Source: Streptomyces sp. NBC_00690
Lineage (GTDB): Bacteria; Actinomycetota; Actinomycetes; Streptomycetales; Streptomycetaceae
NCBI RefSeq assembly: GCF_036226685.1
Contig: NZ_CP109009.1
Coordinates: forward strand, 6,227,501-6,291,500
Length of the DNA: 64,000 nucleotides
Reading direction: 5' to 3'
Part shown: piece after piece, positions 55,196 to 63,426 of the stretch
Numbering within the stretch: the stretch's first letter is position 1
Layout of the letters: every line of letters starts with the position of its first letter
Made by a program: the position numbers and the translations under genes
Notes under the pieces: generated by a model
What the model was told of the DNA's origin: nothing
Seen by the model: only the letters and a program-made list of their open reading frames with translations
The model's database searches: none

Positions 55196-56761
55196 ATGCC
55201 GCCCACGCTCGCCTCCCTCGTCCAACACTCGGCGCTCAAACTCACCGTGCGCGCCGGCGAGGAGCGGCTCGACACCCCCGTGCGGTGGGCGCACGTGAGC
55301 GAACTGGCCGATCCGGTCCCCTATCTCGACGGCGGCGAACTCCTCCTCGTCACCGCCATGACCCTGGACGCCCAGGACCCCGACACCATGCGCCGCTATG
55401 TGCGCAGGCTGGACGCAGCGGGCGTCGTCGGCCTCGGCTTCGCCATCGGCGTGTTCTACGACGACATCCCCGACGCCCTCCTCGACGCGGCCAGGGACGA
55501 GGGCTTCCCCTTGCTGGCCGTACCGCGCCGCACCCCGTTCCTCGCGATCAGCAAAGCCGTCTCGGCCGCCATCGCGGCCGACCAGTACCGGGCGGTGACC
55601 GCCGGGTTCGAGGTCCAGCGGGAGCTGACCCGGGCCGCGCTCGCCGACGGACCGAACGCGGTCGTGGCCCGTCTCGCCGCCCATGTGAACGGCTGGGCCG
55701 CCCTCTACGACGCCTCGGGCGCCGTGGTCGCCGCCTCCCCCGAGTGGGCGGCGCGCAGGGCCGGCCGGCTCACCGCCGACCTGGAGCGGCTGCGCGACCG
55801 CTCCGCACCGGCCAGCACCATCGCCGCCGACACCGGCGACGACCGGGTCGAACTCCAATCCCTGGGCACCGGCCGTCGGGTCCGCGGAGCCCTCGCCGTC
55901 GGCACCGCAGCCGCCCTCGGCACCGCCGAACGCTATGCGGTCCACTCCGCCATCGCGCTCCTCACCCTCTCCACCGAACGCTCCCGCTCGCTCCAGCACG
56001 CGGAACAACGCCTGGGAGCCGCCGTCCTGCGCATGCTGCTCTCCGGCGAACCCGACCACGCACGCGCGGTCGCATCGGACCTCTACGGCACCCTGCTGGA
56101 CGCCCCCTTCCGGCTGCTGCTCGCCGAACCCTCGTCCCCGGGCGACGATGCCGAGCCGCCGCCGCTGCCTGTGCTCGCCGAGGCACTGGACGCGGTGGCC
56201 TCCCGCGCGGGCGAGACGCTCATCACCGTGCCCGACAGCGACAGCCGCCTCGTGGTGCTCGCCGCCGACGGGGGAGCGGTCGTCGCCGACTGCACCGCTC
56301 GGTACTCCGCCCAGGACGCGGACGACGCCGGAGTCGTCATCGGTCTCTCGGCGCCCACCGGTCCCATCGCCGCCGCCGGAGCGTACAAACAGTCGGAGCA
56401 AGCCCTCTCCGTCGCCCGCAGACGCGGCCGGGCGCTCGTCGAACACGAGGACCTGGCGGCGGGCTCCATCGTCCCGCTGCTGGCCGACGACGCCGTACGC
56501 GCCTTCGCCGACGGCACGCTGCGCCCCCTGTACGCACACGACGCCACCGGCCGCGGCGACCTCGTGGCCTCGCTGCGGGCCTGGCTCTCACGCCACGGAC
56601 AGTGGGACGCGGCGGCAGCCGACCTCGGTGTCCACCGCCACACCCTGCGGTACCGGATGCGCCGGGTCGAAGAGATCCTGGGCCGTTCGCTGGACGACCC
56701 GGACGTCCGGATGGAGCTCTGGCTCGCGCTCAAGACCACCGCAGGCCCCACCGGCGAGTAG
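55196..56761 (+). CDS. PucR family transcriptional regulator
   Basis: A 521-aa regulator: the N-terminal PucR sensor domain is at about 5-120 (VRWAHVSELADPVPYLDGGELLLVTAMTL and the VVGLGFAIG strand), a GGDEF-like central domain at about 290-410, and the C-terminal HTH_30 at about 460-515 (GQWDAAAADLGVHRHTLRYRMRRVEEILGR in outline). Such proteins typically activate genes for purine, amino acid or polyamine breakdown. Its position between gabT and an aldehyde dehydrogenase suggests it controls the GABA/succinic semialdehyde genes. ATG 55196 follows GAAGGTG. Confidence 0.9.
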   Translation: MPPTLASLVQHSALKLTVRAGEERLDTPVRWAHVSELADPVPYLDGGELLLVTAMTLDAQDPDTMRRYVRRLDAAGVVGLGFAIGVFYDDIPDALLDAARDEGFPLLAVPRRTPFLAISKAVSAAIAADQYRAVTAGFEVQRELTRAALADGPNAVVARLAAHVNGWAALYDASGAVVAASPEWAARRAGRLTADLERLRDRSAPASTIAADTGDDRVELQSLGTGRRVRGALAVGTAAALGTAERYAVHSAIALLTLSTERSRSLQHAEQRLGAAVLRMLLSGEPDHARAVASDLYGTLLDAPFRLLLAEPSSPGDDAEPPPLPVLAEALDAVASRAGETLITVPDSDSRLVVLAADGGAVVADCTARYSAQDADDAGVVIGLSAPTGPIAAAGAYKQSEQALSVARRRGRALVEHEDLAAGSIVPLLADDAVRAFADGTLRPLYAHDATGRGDLVASLRAWLSRHGQWDAAAADLGVHRHTLRYRMRRVEEILGRSLDDPDVRMELWLALKTTAGPTGE

Positions 56762-56900
56762 ACACCGCAGAAGATCCTTCCGCCCTCCTGCCCGAAGTCG
56801 GACAAAAGTATTGGCAGCCGGGGGCGGCACTCCCTAAAGTCGCGTCGACGCAGCGGAGGGGAGTGGCCCGGACCGCCGTCCGGGGACCCCAGAAGGATTG

Positions 56901-57941
56901 ATGAGAGACCTCCCTACCGCCGGCACGCCTTCGGACGGACCCGCAGAGTCCATACGGTCCGCCCCGCCCGCCGAATCGTTCCTGCCTGCGGCGCCGATCG
57001 GACCTGTCGAAGCCCCCGCCCCACCGGTGACCGAACCGCCGCCACCCGGACGACGACGCATATCCGGCGCGGTCTGGGCCGCGCTCGCCATCGTCTACGT
57101 CGTCTGGGGCTCCACCTACCTCGGCATCGCCGTGGTCGTCGAGACCATGCCGGCCTTCCTCTCGGCCGGCGGACGCTTCGTCCTCGCCGGACTGATCCTC
57201 GCCGCCCTGGTGGCCTGGCGACAGGGCCCCGCCGCGCTCAGGCTCACCCGCGCCCAACTCGGCTCCGTCACCCTCCTCGGGCTGATGCTGCTCCTCGGCG
57301 GCAACGGCCTCGTGGTCCTGGCCGAGACCGCCATCCCCTCGGGACTGGCCGCCCTGCTGGTCGCCGTCGTACCGGCCTGGGTGGTCGTGCTGCGCCGCTG
57401 CTCCGGCGAACGCCCGGGCCTCGGCGCCTACGGCGGGGTCCTGTTCGGACTGGTGGGCCTGGTGGTGTTGACCATGCCCGGGCTCAGCGGAGACATCCGA
57501 CTCTGGGGCGTCGTCGCGGTCCTGGGCGCCACGATCAGCTGGTCCGTGGGCTCCTTCGCCTCGGCACGCATCCCCATGCCGGCGAACCCGTTCGCGGCGA
57601 GCGCGTACGAGATGATCGCGGGCGGCATCGGCTGTGCCCTGGTCGGCTTCGGCCGTGGTGAGCACCGGGGCTTCGCCTTCGACGATGTCTCTACCAGCTC
57701 GTGGATCGCCCTGGGCTATCTGGTCGTCTTCGGCTCGCTGGTCGCCTTCACTGCCTACGCCTGGCTGCTGCACAGCGCACCCCTGTCGCTGGTGGCCACC
57801 TACGCATACGTCAATCCCGTGGTGGCCGTGCTGCTGGGGGCCGTCTTCCTCCAGGAGGAGCTGACCTGGTCGATCGCGGTGGGCGGGGCCATCGTCGTCG
57901 CAGGCGTCTGTCTGATCGTGACCACGGAGCGCCGCCGCTGA
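56901..57941 (+). CDS. EamA/DMT family transporter
   Basis: A 346-aa permease with a Pro/Ala-rich cytosolic lead (about 1-55) and ten membrane segments in two EamA repeats: VWAALAIVYVVWGSTYLGIAVVVE opens the first, and GVVAVLGATISWSVGSFASARI opens the second. ATG 56901 follows AGAAGGA. Drug/metabolite superfamily; an exporter of an amino acid or amine is a fair guess from family and context but the substrate is unknown. Confidence 0.88.
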   Translation: MRDLPTAGTPSDGPAESIRSAPPAESFLPAAPIGPVEAPAPPVTEPPPPGRRRISGAVWAALAIVYVVWGSTYLGIAVVVETMPAFLSAGGRFVLAGLILAALVAWRQGPAALRLTRAQLGSVTLLGLMLLLGGNGLVVLAETAIPSGLAALLVAVVPAWVVVLRRCSGERPGLGAYGGVLFGLVGLVVLTMPGLSGDIRLWGVVAVLGATISWSVGSFASARIPMPANPFAASAYEMIAGGIGCALVGFGRGEHRGFAFDDVSTSSWIALGYLVVFGSLVAFTAYAWLLHSAPLSLVATYAYVNPVVAVLLGAVFLQEELTWSIAVGGAIVVAGVCLIVTTERRR

Positions 57942-58123
57942 GCCGACCGTGCCGGGCGCCCCACGCCTGCGAACGCCCCCGGACCTGGCCGATGCACCAA
58001 AGCGGCAGGAAAGGCGCCGTTGATCACTCCACCCCGTACAAACCAACAATCCGCCCTCCGGCCCTACCGTGGGGCGGGCACCGCCCGACAGTCACACTCA
58101 CCTCACCTCGGAAGGGCCGGGAC

Positions 58124-59569
58124 ATGACCTCCACCCACGCCTTCTGGCTCGCCGGCCGCGAGGCCACCGGCGAGACCTCCTTCGACGTCACCAACTCGTG
58201 GGACGGACGTCTCGTCGGCCGGGTCTCCGTGCCCACCGAGGCCCAGGTTGAAGAAGCCGTCGCCGCCGCTCACGCGGTACGTGACGAGTTCGCCGCCACA
58301 CCGGCCCATGTGCGCGCCGCCGCCCTCGACCACGTCGCCAAGCGTCTCGCCGAGCGCACCGAGGAGATCGCCCAGCTGATCTCCGCCGAGAACGGCAAGC
58401 CCATCAAGTGGGCCCGCGGTGAAGTCGGCCGTGCCGTGTCCGTCTTCCGCCTCGCCGCCGAGGAAGCCCGCCGCTTCAACGGCGGCCAGGCCCAGCGCCT
58501 CGATACCGACGCCGGTGGCACGGGCCGTCTCGCCCTGACCCGACGCATCCCCAAGGGCGTCGTCCTCGGCATCGCGCCCTTCAACTTCCCGTTGAACCTC
58601 AGCGCCCACAAGGTGGCCCCCGCCATCGCGGTCGGCGCCCCCATCATCCTCAAGCCCGCCCCGGCCACCCCGATCTCCTCGCTGGTCCTCGGCGAACTGC
58701 TCGCCGAGACCGAACTGCCGGTCGGCTCCTGGTCGGTGCTGCCGGTCCCCAACGACCGGATGCCCGCCCTGGTCCAGGACGAGCGACTGCCCGTGATCTC
58801 CTTCACCGGCTCCGGCCCCGTCGGCTACGCGATCATGGACTCCGTACCGCGCAAGCACTGCACGCTGGAACTCGGCGGCAATGGCGCCGCGGTCGTACTC
58901 GACGACTGGACGTCCGAGCAGGACCTCGACTGGGCCGCCACCCGCATGGCCACCTTCTCCAACTACCAGGGCGGCCAGTCCTGCATCTCCGTGCAGCGCG
59001 TGATCGCCGACGCCTCCGTCTACGACCGGCTGCTGCCCAAGCTCGTCGCCGCGGTCGAGGCCCAGGTCACCGGTGACCCGGCCGACGACGCCACGGACGT
59101 CGGCCCCCTGGTCAGCGAGGACGCGGCCAAGCGCGTGGAGTCCTGGGTGGACGAGGCGGTCCAGGCCGGCGCCAAGCTCCTCGCGGGCGGCAAGCGCGAC
59201 GGTGCCACCTACGCCCCGACCGTCCTGGCCGATGTCCCCTCGCACGTCACCATCGCCTGCGAGGAAGTCTTCGGCCCGGTACTGACCGTCAGCAAGGTCG
59301 ACGGCGAGGGCGAGGCGTTCGCCGCCGTCAACGACTCCCCGTACGGCCTCCAGGCGGGCGTCTTCACCCACGACGTCCAGACCGCCTTCCGCGCACACCG
59401 CGCGCTGGAGGTCGGCGGCGTGATCATCGGCGACGTCCCCTCCTACCGCGCCGACCAGATGCCGTACGGCGGAGCCAAGCAGTCCGGCGTCGGCCGCGAG
59501 GGCGTCGCCTATGCGATGGATGACTACACCTACGAACGCGTACTGGTCCTGACGGGCCTCACGCTGTAG
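58124..59569 (+). CDS. aldehyde dehydrogenase (candidate succinic semialdehyde dehydrogenase)
   Basis: A 481-aa NAD(P)-dependent enzyme distinct from the two aminobutyraldehyde-type paralogues: FNFPLNLSAHKVAPAIAVGAP, FTGSGPVGYAI, general base in LELGGNGAAVVLDD, nucleophile in GGQSCISVQR, and EEVFGPV. With GabT and a PucR regulator nearby it may oxidise succinic semialdehyde to succinate, but it also resembles lactaldehyde and glyceraldehyde 3-phosphate (NADP) dehydrogenases, so the substrate is uncertain. ATG 58124 fits the family; the open frame upstream is not family-like. A textbook terminator follows. Confidence 0.87.
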   Translation: MTSTHAFWLAGREATGETSFDVTNSWDGRLVGRVSVPTEAQVEEAVAAAHAVRDEFAATPAHVRAAALDHVAKRLAERTEEIAQLISAENGKPIKWARGEVGRAVSVFRLAAEEARRFNGGQAQRLDTDAGGTGRLALTRRIPKGVVLGIAPFNFPLNLSAHKVAPAIAVGAPIILKPAPATPISSLVLGELLAETELPVGSWSVLPVPNDRMPALVQDERLPVISFTGSGPVGYAIMDSVPRKHCTLELGGNGAAVVLDDWTSEQDLDWAATRMATFSNYQGGQSCISVQRVIADASVYDRLLPKLVAAVEAQVTGDPADDATDVGPLVSEDAAKRVESWVDEAVQAGAKLLAGGKRDGATYAPTVLADVPSHVTIACEEVFGPVLTVSKVDGEGEAFAAVNDSPYGLQAGVFTHDVQTAFRAHRALEVGGVIIGDVPSYRADQMPYGGAKQSGVGREGVAYAMDDYTYERVLVLTGLTL

Positions 59570-59589
59570 TTTTCCGCGCGTAACAAACG

Positions 59590-59629
59590 ACGGCTGGAGC
59601 CCACTGTGCGGGGGCTCCAGCCGTTTTTT
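59590..59629 (+). terminator. intrinsic terminator after the third aldehyde dehydrogenase gene
   Basis: A 13-bp perfect stem ACGGCTGGAGCCC / GGGCTCCAGCCGT followed by six T residues. One of the few textbook intrinsic terminators in the window; it marks the end of the core metabolic block. Confidence 0.93.
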
Positions 59630-59689
59630 GTTCCTAGGTTGCTTCTGGGACAGGAGCCTTGATCCAGCCACGGCGTCGGCGGCGTCCGG

Positions 59690-59940
59690 CTACGGGATGC
59701 GACCGACGAGGTCGATCGCGATCACGACCGGCTTGTTCTGTTTGATCGTGTACCTGACTCGATAGCGGCTGACATGCATCCGGTACTGCTATCGCCGTAG
59801 TCTCGCGCACCAGCGGGTTGGAGGTTGGCAGGCAGCAGGCTGACGCTGTCGAGTACTTGGTCGACGCCGGCTGGGTCGACGCGCGTATTGGGTCAGAGCG
59901 TTCTTGGCCGCCCCTTCCGAAAAGACCTGGCTTAGGTCAT
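59690..59940 (-). pseudogene. RelE/ParE-type toxin remnant, multiply frameshifted
   Basis: Minus-strand fragments in three frames join to a RelE-like protein: VFSEGAAKNALTQYAR (N-terminal helix), then VDPAGVDQVLDSVSLLPAN, QPAGARDYGD, and finally RMHVSRYRVRYTIKQNKPVV with IAIDLVGRIP and a stop at 59690-59692. At least two single-base shifts separate these pieces, near 59886 and 59785, and the start around 59940 is also out of frame. RelE toxins cleave mRNA on the ribosome; this copy cannot be made intact. The antitoxin remnant lies directly upstream with ATG/stop overlap as in a normal pair. Confidence 0.8.
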
Positions 59941-60130
59941 TTTCCCGTTCAGCTGGTCCCGCAATTCCTCGGCGGTCACCGTGGCGTTGTTGCCGCGCAG
60001 GCGATGGAGCTCACTGTGGAGCAATGCCAGGCCGTCCTTTCCCGCTGAGCAGGTCGTCCCCGGCCTGGCTCACATAACGAGTGATCGCGTCGAGCTGTCG
60101 GGATGCGTCAGCGATGGAAAGGGTGTCCAC
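59932..60130 (-). pseudogene. Phd/YefM-like antitoxin remnant with one frameshift
   Basis: From GTG 60130 on the minus strand the reading is DTLSIADASRQLDAITRYVSQ and AGDDLLSGK, then the frame fails with an early stop at 60016-60018. Removing one G in the AAAGG run (about 60036-60040) restores KDGLALLHSELHRLRGNNA, TVTAEELRDQLNGKMT and a stop at 59932-59934. The span is 199 bases, one more than a multiple of three, as a single insertion predicts. Such antitoxins bind the toxin and repress their own promoter. Confidence 0.75.
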
Positions 60131-60424
60131 GGGTCCTCAGCGGACATCTCCATCGAACTGTGCCGGGTCCATGCGATTCACGGTGGCGGAGCGCAGGGCG
60201 CGCCGATAAGCACGAACCACGCGAATGGGCCGACCGAAGGGCGATACCCCGGCTCGGGAATCAGCCGGATCGTGGGGTGGGGCTCCACATCCCGGCGCAC
60301 GAGGTGCGCCCGGACTGGACTGGTACTCCAACACGCCGTTCTTGGTGCTGCGAAGCCTCCGTTGAGGCCCTTCTCCCAGCAATAGCCTGTGGGGACTTGT
60401 CAAAGGAGAGGACCCGTTCCCGCC
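60131..60424. other. degenerate stretch between two toxin-antitoxin loci
   Basis: No gene can be supported. Minus-strand frames carry protein-like pieces (for example VEPHPTIRLIPEPGYRPSV) that are not recognised and are not joined in one frame, so this may be another decayed gene. The last 30 bases hold AAAGGAGAGG, the likely ribosome site of the next gene. Confidence 0.4.
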
Positions 60425-60673
60425 ATGTCTGAGCACAGCACGTCGAGATGGACCATCCGCAACGAAGAACGAGTGGAGGTGCCGGCCACAGTCGAGGGCA
60501 TCCGCGGCGCATTGTCGGAGGACCAGCGGCGGCGCTTCGAAGAGGCACTGGGCGGTGCAACAGTGGAGAGCGTCGCCGATGTGCTGCGGCACTGGATTCT
60601 CAATGTCGCCTCGGGTTCCGAGGACGAGGAGGTCTTCGCACGCCTGGAGGCCGAAGGGCGTGGGGCTGCGTGA
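60425..60673 (+). CDS. DUF6247 family protein, probable antitoxin
   Basis: An 82-aa acidic protein (TSRWTIRNEERVEVPATVEG, then RGALSEDQRRRFEEALGGATVESV, ending DEEVFARLEAEGRGAA). I place it in DUF6247, small actinobacterial proteins commonly found before RelE/ParE-like genes. The C-terminal half, predicted helical and acidic, would wrap the toxin. ATG 60425 is used; GTG 60389 is possible. Its stop overlaps the following GTG by 4 bases (GTGA), the coupling typical of toxin-antitoxin operons. Confidence 0.75.
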   Translation: MSEHSTSRWTIRNEERVEVPATVEGIRGALSEDQRRRFEEALGGATVESVADVLRHWILNVASGSEDEEVFARLEAEGRGAA

Positions 60674-60921
60674 GCCGCTATGAGATCGCGTATGCGCCGG
60701 TGGCAGAAGCAACACTGAAGCAGATGTCCTCCCCCTCGGCAGCAGCGTTTCGGGCGGCCATAGAGCGCACGTTGGGCCGAGACCCCTACGGCCACGGATC
60801 GCGGCCGGTAAGCCGCGAGAGGGACCGGAGGGAGGCCACCGTCGCGGGGGTCTTCATCCGGTACTACGTGGCACAGAGCGTTCTGCAAGTCACGGTGGTC
60901 CGAATGGTTCCTCCGCGTTGA
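60670..60921 (+). CDS. RelE/ParE-like toxin (intact)
   Basis: An 83-aa basic protein starting MSRYEIAYAPVAEATLKQMS, with the RelE-like alternation of an N-terminal strand, two helices (PSAAAFRAAIERTLGRDPYGHGS in outline) and C-terminal strands (REATVAGVFIRYYVAQSVLQVTVVRMVPPR in outline). Arginines on the last strands fit ribosome-dependent mRNases, but catalytic residues in this family are poorly conserved. It is translationally coupled to the upstream antitoxin. Reading frame is intact, in contrast to the remnant 730 bases away. Confidence 0.75.
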   Translation: MSRYEIAYAPVAEATLKQMSSPSAAAFRAAIERTLGRDPYGHGSRPVSRERDRREATVAGVFIRYYVAQSVLQVTVVRMVPPR

Positions 60922-60965
60922 CCCCCCGGTGGTCTGCTGTCCCTGTCGGTGTTTCCGCCGACGCG

Positions 60966-61282
60966 AGTCAGAGCGTGATCGGCACCGGGCACCCGCCGCC
61001 CAAGTACCCGTGGACTTTCCACCGCCTGAATAGGTGAATCGGGGAACGGCTGTTGTTCGCCGATCTTCCGGTATCCCCAGGCTTCGTAGGCAGCTTGCGC
61101 CGCTCCATCGCCCGCAGCCGGGTCAACCAGCAGGGTGCCCCGCTCATCGCTCCGGATCGACAGCCCAGCCTCATGGAGTTGCCAGGACACACCCTGCCCC
61201 CGCCAGGGCCTGCGCACCACGACATCGACTGGCGGATGGCGGGGAGATGCTCGGAGTTGGCCTGGCGAAAATCGACGGTCAC
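60966..61282 (-). pseudogene. GNAT acetyltransferase remnant
   Basis: The minus strand begins GTG with TVDFRQANSEHLPAIRQ, the first strand and helix of a GNAT protein, then the frame changes and continues VVRRPWRGQGVSWQLHEAGL, SIRSDERGTLLVDPAAGDGA, and AAYEAWGYRKIGEQQPFPDS, the acetyl-CoA loop and C-terminal part. The middle strands (about 70 residues) are missing, and the end is out of frame again. A complete family member would need about 540 bases; about 320 remain. Non-functional. Confidence 0.75.
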
Positions 61283-61336
61283 GGTCGGCGTCCCTCTCGC
61301 TCCGAGCAGCGGACTGTCCCTTCGGCGGCGGGCTGG

Positions 61337-62713
61337 TCAGGATGCTTCGCGAAGCCAGGTGCAGGCGCGTTCATCCAGGTCGAGTGCCGGGCGTACGGTG
61401 CGGTCCCTGACCTGAGCGACCGCCGATCGCATGGCGTGCACGGCTTTGAGCGTTCGCGTGGAGCGGATGCCGGTCATGGTGTCCAGGGCCTGGCTCCAGG
61501 TGGCGCAAGCCTTTTCGATCTGGCCTTGCTGGTACTGGGAGTGTCCCTCGGCTGCTGCGGAGAGTGCAGCGATCCTCTGGTGTTCCGTACCGCTGTATCG
61601 GCGGCGAGCGCCGGCGTGATGGCGCTCCGCACCACGGAAGTCGCCGATGCTGTCCAGGATCTTCGCGGTTTGACTGGCGACGTTCGCAGACGCCGCCCCC
61701 CACATGGAGGCCCAGCCGGTCATGCCCTCGGTGCCCGTGGACCCCGCCAGGGTGCGGGCGCGGTCTGCCTCGGTCAGGGATTGGCTGGCCTGGCCCAGGC
61801 TGGCCAGGGCTCGGGCCCGGCAGATCACGAACAGCGACTCCGTCACCCGGTCGACCCTGCCCCGAGCGCGTTCAAGTGCGGCGTCGGCCAGCCCGAGGAC
61901 GTGTTCGTGCCGCCCGTTGTCCAGGCCGTGATAGGCGAGGATGCGGAGTGTGAACGCCTCGTGCGCGATGTTCCCGGCGTCCTTTGTGAGCGCGTACGCC
62001 TGCAAGTAGTAGCGCTGTGCAAGCCCCATTTCCCCCGCGTCGTACGCCTTCCAGCCAGAGAGGTAGGCGAGTGACGCGGCGGAGGTCAGCATGTCGTTGC
62101 GTTGCTCGACGGTGCGGAATTGAGCTTGGCACAGCCCGAGGACGTCGGTCCGGAGGTATTGCACGACGGCGCTGCGCCCGTGTTGGCCGCCATGACGTTC
62201 ATCGATGGCCGTGAACATCGCCACCATGTCGCGGACGGCACGGACTTCACCGGCACCGGCGACGCCACCGTTCAATGCTCGTCGGGTACGGGCATGGGCT
62301 TCACCGGCGGTGCCGAGAGGCAGGGCGGCGGCTGCGACGGAGTAGGCGGACCCGGTGAGGAAGGTTCGGCGTTCGATATCGGCGCTCCCCAATTGCCCCA
62401 GCGTTTCCACTGGATCGCCTTCAACGGTAAGCCCGACATCGGCCGTATCGGTATCGCCGGGCATTGCTGAGAGTCCGATGTCGCCCAGTGAGATTGGGCG
62501 ACTGAGTGTTCGGGACAGTGCTTCGCAGAGATAGCGGGCGGTCTGGGGGTTCGGCGGAGTGCCACCCAACCAGCAGGAAACGTTAGATTTGCCAGTGCGG
62601 ATCGTGGTCCCGGATGTGGCGGCCACGGATCTCACGAGGCGGGCCAAATCTTCGTATCGCAGACCTGACTCATGAATGATGGCGCGGAGGCGGCTGTTGG
62701 GCGACCTGGTCAT
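61337..62713 (-). CDS. XRE-type regulator with TPR-like C-terminal region
   Basis: A 458-aa Streptomyces regulator. The N terminus (about 6-70) is a lambda-repressor-like helix-turn-helix (RLRAIIHESGLRYEDLARLV, then GKSNVSCWLGGTPPNPQTARYLCEAL). The C-terminal 300 residues are helical repeats of TPR type (YLSGWKAYDAGEMGLAQRYYLQAYAL, ARALASLGQASQSLTEADRA). An internal RRTFLTGS stretch often causes such proteins to be mislabelled as Tat-exported; being internal it is not a signal. Ligand may be a small signalling molecule or peptide. ATG 62713 is preferred to the open frame up to 62752. Divergent from the GHKL ATPase. Confidence 0.85.
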   Translation of the reverse strand: MTRSPNSRLRAIIHESGLRYEDLARLVRSVAATSGTTIRTGKSNVSCWLGGTPPNPQTARYLCEALSRTLSRPISLGDIGLSAMPGDTDTADVGLTVEGDPVETLGQLGSADIERRTFLTGSAYSVAAAALPLGTAGEAHARTRRALNGGVAGAGEVRAVRDMVAMFTAIDERHGGQHGRSAVVQYLRTDVLGLCQAQFRTVEQRNDMLTSAASLAYLSGWKAYDAGEMGLAQRYYLQAYALTKDAGNIAHEAFTLRILAYHGLDNGRHEHVLGLADAALERARGRVDRVTESLFVICRARALASLGQASQSLTEADRARTLAGSTGTEGMTGWASMWGAASANVASQTAKILDSIGDFRGAERHHAGARRRYSGTEHQRIAALSAAAEGHSQYQQGQIEKACATWSQALDTMTGIRSTRTLKAVHAMRSAVAQVRDRTVRPALDLDERACTWLREAS

Positions 62714-62837
62714 AGACCCCAACGCTAGACCAGCGCTCGCGGAGTCGAACACGGGTGAACTCGTTGAACCGATTCCCCTCTTGAGCCCTCTGGTTCCCGT
62801 TCCGGGCCCACTAGTTCACTGGACGACGTCGGGTAGA

Positions 62838-62853
62838 GAGTCCCGTGGGACTC
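62838..62853. promoter_or_regulatory. perfect 16-bp palindrome between divergent regulators
   Basis: GAGTCCCGTGGGACTC is a perfect inverted repeat (7-bp arms, GT centre extending to a fully self-complementary pattern except the centre). It sits in the 227-base spacer between the XRE regulator and the GHKL ATPase gene and is a candidate operator. Confidence 0.5.
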
Positions 62854-62940
62854 CTTCGGTGGGCAGTCCCCTCCACGGACGGGCAGGCCGTCGTCCCGAC
62901 TCCTTGACGGTGACTGTTCCCGGACCGATGGAGATACCCC

Positions 62941-63426
62941 ATGTCACCCCCAACCAGCAGTCAACCCACGCCAGCGGGCTGCATCGACCTTGGTCCACCC
63001 GAAGGTGTGCCTCGCCTCGGCTTGAACCTGCGGCGCACCAATGGACCGGGCAGTCCCCTGACTCCCGAGGACAGACGGAGGCCAGGGGAGGTCCGTCGGG
63101 TCGGGCGGGCCCACGCGAACCTTTGGGGATTCGGTGCCTGTGCGGACGCAGTCGGCCTGTGCCTTTCCGAGCTGATCACCAACGGGTTCGTCCACGGCGA
63201 CGGCAACGTCGGGGTCCAGATGTGGTCCACCACGACGCAGCTCTGTATCGAGGTGAGCAGTAGCGGCCCCCAGCGCGTGCCGATGCCTCCGATTGCGGTG
63301 GATCTCCTTGAGGAGGGTGGCCGGGGGTTGATGCTGGTGGACGCCCATGCCGATGCCTGGGGGGTCGCAGAGGATGGCCTGCGTACGACCTGGTGGTGCG
63401 CCTTCGCTGGCGGAGGCGGTCAGTGA
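62941..63426 (+). CDS. GHKL-type ATP-binding protein (RsbW-like)
   Basis: A 161-aa protein with a single HATPase_c_2 domain. The N box is LCLSELITNGFVHG, the G1/G2 region GGRGLMLVDAHADAWG, and TTWWCAF the final strand. Such stand-alone ATPases act as anti-sigma factor kinases or, in Streptomyces, as partners of XRE regulators in development and secondary metabolism. The first 45 residues form a Pro/Thr-rich lead. The stop overlaps the next start (GTGA), and an XRE gene is divergent, an often seen arrangement. Confidence 0.85.
   Translation: MSPPTSSQPTPAGCIDLGPPEGVPRLGLNLRRTNGPGSPLTPEDRRRPGEVRRVGRAHANLWGFGACADAVGLCLSELITNGFVHGDGNVGVQMWSTTTQLCIEVSSSGPQRVPMPPIAVDLLEEGGRGLMLVDAHADAWGVAEDGLRTTWWCAFAGGGGQ

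Noticed and set aside
62100..62700. Tat signal peptide (RRTFLTGS) in the XRE regulator
   Set aside because: The motif is internal, about 130 residues after the start and behind a DNA-binding domain, so it cannot act as an export signal.
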